Source: an uncultured Methylophaga sp. (GTDB lineage Bacteria; Pseudomonadota; Gammaproteobacteria; GCF-002020875). From it: a DNA stretch of 39,485 nt. The stretch lies in assembly GCA_937877715.1 (NCBI GenBank), contig CALEHW010000017.1, forward strand, positions 1-39,485. Reading direction: 5' to 3'. Below are positions 1-6,831 of the stretch, in pieces (positions within the stretch are counted from its first letter, which is position 1; each line of letters opens with the position of its first letter). The position numbers and the translations under genes were made by a program. The notes under the pieces were generated by a model that was given only the letters and a program-made list of their open reading frames with translations, ran no database searches and had not been told where the DNA came from.

Positions 1-540
1 GGTCAGATCAAAAATGCTGTGAGCATTGATAAGAGGCCAGCAATAGTCGATGAGAAGAACCGGATTGGAGACTGGGAGATCGATACAGTGATAGGCAAAA
101 ATCACAAGCAGGCCCTAGTTACAATCGTTGAAAGGAAGAGCAAATTTACAGTGATGAAAAAGGTAGAAAACAAGACAGCAGAACTGGTGGCTGCCGCCAC
201 CATCGAGCTACTACGCCCCTACAAAGATCTGGTTTTCACGATTACGGCAGACAGAGGCAAAGAGTTTGCCTATCATGAGAAGGTGATTAAGGCGCTAGAG
301 TGTGGTTACTATTTTGCTCATCCATACTCATCCTGGGAGCGAGGACTGAACGAGAATACCAATGGCTTGATCCGCCAGTTCTTTCCCAAGGGGAGTCGGT
401 TTGAGGAGATCACCGATAGATCGGTAAAAAGGGCCAAGGGGCTGCTCAACAGAAGGCCAAGAAAGACCCTTGGATTTGCGACACCTACAGAGGTGTTTTT
501 TGGGAAATCATTCGGAGAAAATTTTGCGTTTCAAGGTTGA
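1..540 (+). CDS. IS30-family transposase, C-terminal part (cut by window edge)
   Basis: The reading frame is open to base 1, so the N-terminal helix-turn-helix region lies outside the window. What remains is the retroviral-integrase-type catalytic core of an IS30-family transposase. Counting from the GTG at base 19, the catalytic triad is D22 (in GDWEIDTVIG), D78 (in TADRGKEF) and E112 (in GLNENTNGLIRQ). The 33-residue gap between the second D and the E is the usual IS30 DD33E spacing. The C-terminal part (RRPRKTLGFATPTEVF) also matches the family. The frame is intact to its TGA, so nothing inside the window shows it to be dead. Only the right half of the element is visible. It marks the left border of the accessory block holding the helicase operon. 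Confidence 0.93.
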   Translation, partial: GQIKNAVSIDKRPAIVDEKNRIGDWEIDTVIGKNHKQALVTIVERKSKFTVMKKVENKTAELVAAATIELLRPYKDLVFTITADRGKEFAYHEKVIKALECGYYFAHPYSSWERGLNENTNGLIRQFFPKGSRFEEITDRSVKRAKGLLNRRPRKTLGFATPTEVFFGKSFGENFAFQG

Positions 541-547
541 ATCCGCC
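522..547. repeat. Probable right end (terminal inverted repeat) of the IS30-family element
   Basis: IS30-type elements usually end a few bases past the transposase stop, with a terminal repeat that overlaps the last codons. The TTGAATCCGCC stretch across the stop codon (536-547) fits that pattern. The partner left repeat is outside the window, so the exact boundary and any target duplication cannot be tested here. Confidence 0.35.
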
Positions 548-882
548 TTCTGAAATCAACCCAAAGCGGCTGTTCGATTACTGATTAGTCTGATGCAAAT
601 GTAAAGACATGATCCTGTGGGTGCGGTTGTTACAAAAAAATCACACCAATCCCCCTTCGTGTTAGCCTTTCTTGGGGTGTTTCAGGAAGCTATAAAATGA
701 CGATGACATCTGAGCACAACACGGTGTGTTGTGTATGTGGCAAAGAAAATCTGCAGCCAGTAATTTTGAGCACAAATGCTGTAGGGGAGGGTGATCTTGA
801 TGAGCTGGAAAATTAACGTGTTAGCATTTGATGTTGTGGTAATAAGAAGTAGTCTTTCGCAATATCAAGAACGGTAATTTTT
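541..882. other. Spacer between IS30 element and helicase gene
   Basis: The 342 bases contain the 39-codon ORF at 697-816 and otherwise no coding potential that I can support. AT-rich stretches are present (for example around 630-645), but I see no convincing -35/-10 pair. The sequence directly before the helicase start at 883 lacks a strong Shine-Dalgarno motif. Confidence 0.5.
697..816 (+). CDS. Small Cys-x2-Cys (zinc-ribbon-like) protein, 39 aa, possibly a truncated gene
   Basis: This short ORF begins with ATG behind a good ribosome site (AGGAAG at 684-689, 7 bases upstream). It encodes a product with CCVCGK at residues 11-16 followed by STNAVGEGDLD. A Cys-x2-Cys knuckle followed by STN-x-(F/V)-G-x-x-DLD recalls the first strand pair of longer bacterial zinc-ribbon proteins that I know only as hypotheticals. 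The second cysteine pair expected for zinc binding is absent, so this may be an N-terminal remnant. The stop lies 66 bases before the helicase gene on the same strand, so co-transcription is possible. Function unknown. Confidence 0.4.
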   Translation: MTMTSEHNTVCCVCGKENLQPVILSTNAVGEGDLDELEN

Positions 883-3800
883 ATGACGATATTTCTGGAA
901 CAATTCGGCAGCGAACTAAGTCTGATTAGATCTGGAAGTATGCTATGCAGCTGGAATCGCGGATTGCATTTCTGTCGCATGGAATACTCGGATAGCCAGA
1001 CAGATTACGTTCCATCTCCACAAGATAATCTGCTGCATGATTTGTTGTTGAAAGGCCTTCAAAGGGGAGTAAGGCCATTTCCATCTTATTACACAGAAGA
1101 AACAATTATATCTCTTTATGGCTGGCCATTTGGCATAGAACATCTATCACATGAGCTAGGAAGCATAACCTACTCCTATGATAGTTCGCTTGTAACAGCA
1201 TATGAGGATTTCAACGACATCATTGAGCCATGGAGAGGCGATTCTGGTGATATAGATTTTGACCCAGAACACCCAGAAAATGAGAGAAAGCTGTTCGATC
1301 GCCTTATTGATCGATTTGGAGATAGGTTAGGTAATTGTATAGAGACACAAGTAGATATTCCGTCAATCATAGACGCAAAAAAGTCGGATGATTTCTTGGC
1401 ACAACGTGCTGATTTACTGCTCAGCTTTCCTAACCATAAAGGCCTATTGTTGGAGCCTGGAGACCATGAGGACAATCAACTTAACCATGATAATAAAAGG
1501 GATCGTGCATTCAGGGGTATTGGAATTGAGACACTGCGTCCTCGTAATTCAGAAATCAATGAGGAGCAACTTTACAAAAAAATAGAGGAACACATTTCAC
1601 TTCTAGATGCTAATCGTTACCTAGATGCTCCTGTTGATAGATCAGAAAAAGCACTTGCGGCTAATTATCTGTTTCTATTGCCTTCATTGATTGCTCGTGT
1701 CGAACGTCTTCTATTACACTTTTTTCTTCATCAAGGATTAATGCATAAAGAAGAACTACGTATTGGAATTATTGAGAGAGACCTAGAGTGTGCGGAAATA
1801 TCAATTATTGGTTTTCTGGAGAAATTGAAACGGCTAATTGCGCTTTATGGTCTTTCATATCAAATCCCATCTGTTCGTTTACATGTTCAGCGCAATCCTG
1901 CATATAGATTTGGCAAGATAGAAAACCTAGAAATAACCGCAGTTCAGCATGATGACTTTTTAGATGTGCGCCTTGATCTTGTTCTGGATGTGGGCATTAA
2001 GTGCAATAGTCTCACTAAGGTCGATAGCCAATTAACGGCACATCATGGTTCAGTAAGGCAATGCTTTCCTCATAACAGGACCATTCGTTTCGCATATCGT
2101 TCTCAAGCAGTCCCCATTTCCGTAACTGATGCAACGAATAAACTACTCTCTACATTTGTACAAGATTACTTTAGAAAACATTCTCTACGTTCTGGACAAG
2201 GTCCGGTTATTCGTAATGTGTTATCTCAAAAGCCAACAATTGGGCTCTTACCTACCAGTGCTGGTAAATCCATGTGTTATCAGCTTGCATCACTATTGAC
2301 GCCGGGGACAACTATCATTGTTGATCCACTGGTTGCGTTAATGAGGGATCAAGTACAAAGCTTGAAAGAACAATATGGAATTGATCGTGTTATAGCGTGG
2401 CATGCTAGCGCAGGACTGCACACCAAAGACGTTCCAGCAATATTGAGTGAAAACTCAATGATCTTTATTTCACCAGAACGGCTACAAAGGAATTCTTTTC
2501 GTTCTGCAATGAACACTCTTGGTGCTAGTGATATTTTTATAAATTATGTGGTTATTGATGAGGCGCATTGTGTGTCGATGTGGGGGCATGATTTCCGTCC
2601 ATCCTACTTGACTTTAAAAAGGAATTTTCAGGAGTTCTGTACATTTCAAGGGAGAGAGCCAGTGTTGGTTGCACTAACCGGCACAGCATCTCAGCTTGTG
2701 CTGATCGATCTTAAACGTGAACTTGATATCCAGAATTTTGAGTCAATAATCAGGCCCGATACTTTTGATCGCCCAGAACTTAATTTCAATATTGTAAAAT
2801 GTCCTGAGTCTGAAAAGGCCCAGACGTTAGAACAGGTAACAGTGTCAATTGCCGGACGTCTGAATGTTCAAAGATTAGATATAGATGCGCATGGGATTAT
2901 TTTTACCTACACACCAAACGAAGTATGGAAACTGTTCGGGCAACAAGTTGGTAATGCAGAGGGATTGATACGTACAGTGCTAAGCGATGATGACACCAAT
3001 CTTCGTTATGGCATCTATACAGGAAGCTCTCCAAAACAGAATACAGTTCCACTATTTTACCGTGACAAGTGGGAGAAATATAAGGAAAAAACTCTGTTGG
3101 CATTCAAACGTGGGCAAATCCAAATGCTTTTTGGAAATACGGCTGTAAGTGTTGGTATTGATAATGAGCGTCTGAACTATGTAATTAACTATCGAATGCC
3201 ACAGTCAATGGAGTCTTATTATCAACAATGTGGACGTGCCGGACGTAGTAGGCAACATGCCGAATGTTTTCTTATATTTTCCGATGATGAGCCTAATACT
3301 ACACAGCGTTGGCTCGATAGAGAGATCATGGAAATGCCGCAACGCTTTGATGACTTGGGCACCATCTCGTATTTTCACCAAAACAGCTTTCCTGGACAGG
3401 TGATCGACAGCAAGGGTACAGAGAGTATTTTCAGGTATCTTTTTAGTGAGCCAAATGGGCAATACATGATAGAGATCCCTATGATCGAGGGATATAGAAC
3501 TGAACGATACATCTCACATTGCCTCATACTTGGATTTATCGTTGATTATGAGGTCAGTGGTACAGGAATGAACACCACTTATCAGGTTCGTCGCCATCCA
3601 TCCGTTGATGATTTCATGGTGAATCGGAATAAATCAGTTATAGAGTCTAGCATCATCGATAATCTCCATAGCTATCTATCACGTTATAGGCCAATCTCAC
3701 GGTCTGATGTAAAGCAAAGACTCAATGAGCGGGAAGAGAAGAATCTTAGTGTGCGAGGGATAGGGCTGCTTGTTAGCTTTATCTATGAACAGATTGAATA

Positions 3801-4428
3801 TCAGAGACGGGAATCAATCCGTACGATGGTTAGCTTTTGTAACGAAGCTGACACCTCTCCAGAACTTTTGCGTACTCGCATCAGAGGGTATTTTGATACA
3901 TCTGACAAGTTCTCCGCACTCCTTCTTGATATGTCTGAAAGACTTCCAGATTTCAATATTGTTGCAGAGCTTCTAGATCTGGTTGATGGTTTTGATGATG
4001 TTGAACATCTTTACTGGGAAACTAGGAGACTATTGGATGAGCGTTTCCGTCCTGACTGGGCATCAATTAGCTTGTATGCTGTAGCGTATAGAGAGAAGGC
4101 TGTAGTCAGCAACACCTTTATGCGCCTGTTTGGAGATATGATCAAGGGTCTACGAGATGAGCTCATACCTAATGAGTCTGGCAAATTGTTTCTGGGTCGT
4201 TTTCTTGGTTACTTAACGAAATTTGATGATGTATTTAATGCAGAATTAAGCTGCGAAGTTCTTGCAAGAGCCTTTATTTATCTATACCGAAATTTTGGAC
4301 TAGAATACCTTGATATCATTAATGATCTGGATGTTAGTACTGACATGAAGGAGTACATTCATGCGTATGTTGCCGTAGAACAACTGGGGAGAATTACAAA
4401 TGCCGGATATGCACAAATTACTGGATGA
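883..4428 (+). CDS. Large RecQ-like DEAH helicase with nuclease-like N-terminal region (candidate defence protein)
   Basis: The product is 1181 aa. The central region (about 430-790) has RecQ-type superfamily 2 motifs: a motif 0-like LRSGQGPVI (435-443), Walker A PTSAGKS (457-463; Ala replaces the usual Gly), DPLVALMRDQ (481-490), DEAH (559-562), TGTAS (599-603) and QQCGRAGR (781-788). The N-terminal part (about 120-225) contains RADLLLSF (D177), LLLEPGDHE (E191) and KRD followed by GIETLR. That layout resembles a PD-(D/E)xK or Vsr-like nuclease fold, but this part is inference. The roughly 390 C-terminal residues show no RQC or HRDC domain that I recognise. Codon use is AT-richer than in the housekeeping genes downstream, and an IS30 end lies upstream, both consistent with horizontal acquisition. 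The stop overlaps the next gene by 29 bases. DNA unwinding is likely; the biological role is not known. Confidence 0.85.
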   Translation: MTIFLEQFGSELSLIRSGSMLCSWNRGLHFCRMEYSDSQTDYVPSPQDNLLHDLLLKGLQRGVRPFPSYYTEETIISLYGWPFGIEHLSHELGSITYSYDSSLVTAYEDFNDIIEPWRGDSGDIDFDPEHPENERKLFDRLIDRFGDRLGNCIETQVDIPSIIDAKKSDDFLAQRADLLLSFPNHKGLLLEPGDHEDNQLNHDNKRDRAFRGIGIETLRPRNSEINEEQLYKKIEEHISLLDANRYLDAPVDRSEKALAANYLFLLPSLIARVERLLLHFFLHQGLMHKEELRIGIIERDLECAEISIIGFLEKLKRLIALYGLSYQIPSVRLHVQRNPAYRFGKIENLEITAVQHDDFLDVRLDLVLDVGIKCNSLTKVDSQLTAHHGSVRQCFPHNRTIRFAYRSQAVPISVTDATNKLLSTFVQDYFRKHSLRSGQGPVIRNVLSQKPTIGLLPTSAGKSMCYQLASLLTPGTTIIVDPLVALMRDQVQSLKEQYGIDRVIAWHASAGLHTKDVPAILSENSMIFISPERLQRNSFRSAMNTLGASDIFINYVVIDEAHCVSMWGHDFRPSYLTLKRNFQEFCTFQGREPVLVALTGTASQLVLIDLKRELDIQNFESIIRPDTFDRPELNFNIVKCPESEKAQTLEQVTVSIAGRLNVQRLDIDAHGIIFTYTPNEVWKLFGQQVGNAEGLIRTVLSDDDTNLRYGIYTGSSPKQNTVPLFYRDKWEKYKEKTLLAFKRGQIQMLFGNTAVSVGIDNERLNYVINYRMPQSMESYYQQCGRAGRSRQHAECFLIFSDDEPNTTQRWLDREIMEMPQRFDDLGTISYFHQNSFPGQVIDSKGTESIFRYLFSEPNGQYMIEIPMIEGYRTERYISHCLILGFIVDYEVSGTGMNTTYQVRRHPSVDDFMVNRNKSVIESSIIDNLHSYLSRYRPISRSDVKQRLNEREEKNLSVRGIGLLVSFIYEQIEYQRRESIRTMVSFCNEADTSPELLRTRIRGYFDTSDKFSALLLDMSERLPDFNIVAELLDLVDGFDDVEHLYWETRRLLDERFRPDWASISLYAVAYREKAVVSNTFMRLFGDMIKGLRDELIPNESGKLFLGRFLGYLTKFDDVFNAELSCEVLARAFIYLYRNFGLEYLDIINDLDVSTDMKEYIHAYVAVEQLGRITNAGYAQITG

Positions 4429-4663
4429 ATGCCAGTCTCAGAGCCAGTCACTGGTTAATGAGATAGAGACATTCAAGGAGTCACGGGTTCTGCATCAACA
4501 AGCTACAGAGGCTTTAGAAGCTACTGCTATTGCACTCAGGAGAACCTTAAAAGAGATGAAGCCGTTAACTGAAAAACGGATCAGGAACTTGTCGATTATT
4601 ATTCTGAGCGCAACATTGGTTAACTTGTTGTTATTTTTGATTGTTTTGTATCATATCATATAA
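4400..4663 (+). CDS. Small coiled-coil protein with C-terminal membrane anchor, partner of the helicase
   Basis: The product is 87 aa. Residues 5-58 are hydrophilic and helix-forming with heptad-like spacing (LLDECQ, LVNEIETF, TEALEATAIALRRTLKEM). Residues about 63-86 form one hydrophobic span (LSIIILSATLVNLLLFLIVLYHII) ending at the C-terminus, so it looks like a tail-anchored inner-membrane protein with its coiled coil in the cytoplasm. The ATG at 4400 lies inside the helicase gene behind GGGGAGA (4386-4392), and the 29-base overlap implies translational coupling. I do not recognise a family. The pairing suggests that it tethers the helicase or acts as a membrane effector, but that is inference only. 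Confidence 0.75.
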   Translation: MPDMHKLLDECQSQSQSLVNEIETFKESRVLHQQATEALEATAIALRRTLKEMKPLTEKRIRNLSIIILSATLVNLLLFLIVLYHII

Positions 4664-4740
4664 CCTAGACCACCTTGGTAGAATCGCCGCCTTATCATCT
4701 ACTACTTGTCTAAGCAGCTGATCCTTTCATGGTAGTACAA

Positions 4741-5298
4741 TTACCACCGCCCACGCCTGCCGCGCATCTGCTGCATCATCTTCTCTCTCATGTTGGTGCG
4801 GAAATCATCCAGCTCCTCATCTGTCATATCACTCGCCCCCTGGTTTCTGCCAGACCATAGCCCCTCTCCGGTATCCGGGTCTCTCACATGTAGTGGCTCG
4901 GCAAGGGTGGGCGCGTTTATGGTTGCAGCATATATGTTCCTGCCGCTGATCCATCCTCTGCGGGCATAAAACTCGGAGCCTGATATCTTGATTTTGTCAC
5001 CGGTTCTGAATGTGATCTGTTCCTGGTCTATATACCACTGGGGGGATACATGGACAGTGTATGTGCCTGAGGAGGTTTTTACTTTCAGATGGAGCCCCTT
5101 TTCTCGCATTACCGGATTAAATGATGAGTCATCAATACCAACAATGGTTCCCTCTTTTGTGACAAATGAGTCTTTATCGTATGGCGCCATGCCACCACCT
5201 CCACCAAAACCGCCTCCAGGGCCAAAGGCATTGGCTGATGACAGCGATGTACACAACACCACCATCACTATGGCTTTTAGTTTTCTGGTTATCTGCAT
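4741..5298 (-). CDS. Secreted glycine-rich protein with OB-fold-like core, unknown function
   Basis: The product is 185 aa. Residues 1-25 form a typical Sec signal peptide (KLKAIVMVVLCTSLSSANA, with likely cleavage after ANA), followed by a Gly-rich stretch (about 26-36). The core (about 47-130) alternates short strands and ends in GDKIKISGS and GRNIYAATI, a pattern like periplasmic OB-fold (BOF-like) proteins. The last 30 residues are charged and Arg-rich (MREKMMQQMRGRRGRW). The ATG has a GGGAG site 8 bases upstream. The protein should be periplasmic. It is divergent from the DUF2238 gene, with a gap of about 160 bases that must hold both promoters. I do not recognise a named family. Confidence 0.7.
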   Translation of the reverse strand: MQITRKLKAIVMVVLCTSLSSANAFGPGGGFGGGGGMAPYDKDSFVTKEGTIVGIDDSSFNPVMREKGLHLKVKTSSGTYTVHVSPQWYIDQEQITFRTGDKIKISGSEFYARRGWISGRNIYAATINAPTLAEPLHVRDPDTGEGLWSGRNQGASDMTDEELDDFRTNMREKMMQQMRGRRGRW

Positions 5299-5460
5299 CT
5301 CATATTCTCCCGAAATAAGGCATCTTTAATGGCGACCCAATAGAGGTGACACCCATATCAAGGTACAACATGGATTGAGGTTGCGCAAATAAAGAGGCTA
5401 CTTTTCGTGAGGCAGTCTGGTATTCTGGCTTGGTAAGAAAGGTTGAGGGCGGGATTTGGT

Positions 5461-6144
5461 ATGGCATTAACGGCAAACAGAAGATTTTATCTGCTGTTCT
5501 CTCTGTTTATGGTTGAATGGATTGCGCTGGCAATCAGCCCACTTCATCCTGAGGATTGGCTACTGGAGAATGTGCTGGTAATTATTGCAGTGCTTCTACT
5601 CCTATATGGTCGCAGATCTCTGCCATTCTCAAACACCTCTTATCTGATGATCTTCATATTCCTTGGTCTGCATGAGATCGGGGCGCACTACACTTACTCT
5701 GAGGTGCCGTATGATCAGTGGGTCCAGTGGCTTACAGGCTCAACCCTGAATGAGATTATGGAGTGGGAGAGAAACCACTTCGACCGCATTATCCACTTCT
5801 GCTATGGTCTTCTGATCGCCTATCCGATTCGTGAGATCTTTCTCTATGTGGCCAATGTGCGGGGCTTCTGGGGCTATTTTCTGCCCCTCGATCTGGCTAT
5901 GTCCAGCTCCATGTTCTTTGAGTTGATTGAGTGGGGAGCGGTCGGGATCTTTGGCGGTGACCTCGGAATGGCATTTCTTGGAACCCAGGGGGATATCTGG
6001 GATGCCCATAAGGATATGGCGCTGGCCAGTCTGGGTGCATTGATAGCGATGCTGATCACCGCCACCATCAACTACCGTATGCAGAAGGATTTCTCCAGCG
6101 AGTGGGCTGAGAGCCTGCGAGTCAAGAGAGGACGCCATAGCTGA
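5461..6144 (+). CDS. DUF2238 (YjdF-like) integral membrane protein
   Basis: The product is 227 aa from the ATG at 5461. A TTG at 5443 is in frame but less likely, because GAGGGCGGG then serves as the ribosome site for the ATG. There are about six hydrophobic spans. Hallmarks of the DUF2238 family are present: HEIGAHYTYSEVPYD, the NHFDRIIHFCYGLLIAYP segment, FELIEWGAV and AFLGTQGDIWDAHKDM. The many conserved His, Glu and Asp residues within membrane-proximal segments are typical of the family, whose function is not established. It appears monocistronic; the following 180 bases are AT-rich with no clear terminator hairpin. Confidence 0.85.
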   Translation: MALTANRRFYLLFSLFMVEWIALAISPLHPEDWLLENVLVIIAVLLLLYGRRSLPFSNTSYLMIFIFLGLHEIGAHYTYSEVPYDQWVQWLTGSTLNEIMEWERNHFDRIIHFCYGLLIAYPIREIFLYVANVRGFWGYFLPLDLAMSSSMFFELIEWGAVGIFGGDLGMAFLGTQGDIWDAHKDMALASLGALIAMLITATINYRMQKDFSSEWAESLRVKRGRHS

Positions 6145-6325
6145 CTTTTTAGGTGTTTTTTTCTGTTATATGGATTATGTTTCTTTATAGGGGTGAAGGA
6201 TAATTTTTAGTTACTTAAGAGGTGCAAGTCTAGTCTGATAATTATACAATACTGGAGTAAATTACATGGTTTTTATAATAATTGATATAGACTGAGTTTT
6301 GTTTAATTTAAGATAGGAAAATGAA

Positions 6326-6745
6326 ATGCATAAGAAAATTGTTACTATATTGGGTGTAGCTGTATTGTTTAGTCTGGCAGGATGTGGTGATACATCTTCT
6401 CCAGAGAAGGCTGCTGCTCCGGCTGCTACATCATCAACACCAGCACCAGCTGTAGAGAAGGCAGCTCCAGCTGCGCCAGCAGCAGGTGGTTCTGCAGATG
6501 GGGCAGCATTGTACCAGACTAACTGTTTTGTCTGTCATGGACCTACAGCACCTGCAGTGCAGGCACCACAGGTTGGTGTAAAGGCAAACTGGGAGGCACG
6601 TATTGCTAATGGAATGGATGCTCTTTACACAACAGCAATTAATGGTTCCACAAAAAATCCAGTAATGGCTCCACGTGGTGGAACCGCATTGAGTGATGGT
6701 GAGCTTAAGGCAGTTGTGGATTACATGGTGGCACAGTCCAAGTAA
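6326..6745 (+). CDS. Lipoprotein c-type cytochrome (cytochrome c5-like)
   Basis: The product is 139 aa. The lipobox SLAGC (lipidated Cys20) is followed by an Ala/Pro/Lys-rich linker (about 22-55) and one cytochrome c domain. Haem attaches at CFVCH (C67, C70, H71), and M114 in NPVMAPRGG is the likely distal ligand. The end (LSDGELKAVVDYMVAQSK) matches the terminal helix of cytochrome c5/c553-type proteins. It should be a monohaem electron carrier anchored to the outer or inner membrane on the periplasmic side; residue +2 is Gly, which does not suggest inner-membrane retention. The gene is single and ends at a strong bidirectional terminator. Confidence 0.92.
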   Translation: MHKKIVTILGVAVLFSLAGCGDTSSPEKAAAPAATSSTPAPAVEKAAPAAPAAGGSADGAALYQTNCFVCHGPTAPAVQAPQVGVKANWEARIANGMDALYTTAINGSTKNPVMAPRGGTALSDGELKAVVDYMVAQSK

Positions 6746-6788
6746 TTGAAAAAATCAATTAGGTAGTTTTAGTTTTTTCCTAATTGTT

Positions 6789-6826
6789 AAAATGCCAGCC
6801 ATCATAAAAGATGGCTGGCATTTTTT
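6789..6826. terminator. Bidirectional intrinsic terminator between cytochrome c gene and uvrA
   Basis: A 13-bp perfect stem (AATGCCAGCCATC at 6791-6803, complement at 6810-6822) has a 6-base loop. It is followed by a T tract on the plus strand and preceded by an A tract that serves the minus strand. It sits between the convergent cytochrome and uvrA genes. Confidence 0.93.
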
Positions 6827-6831
6827 GTGGC

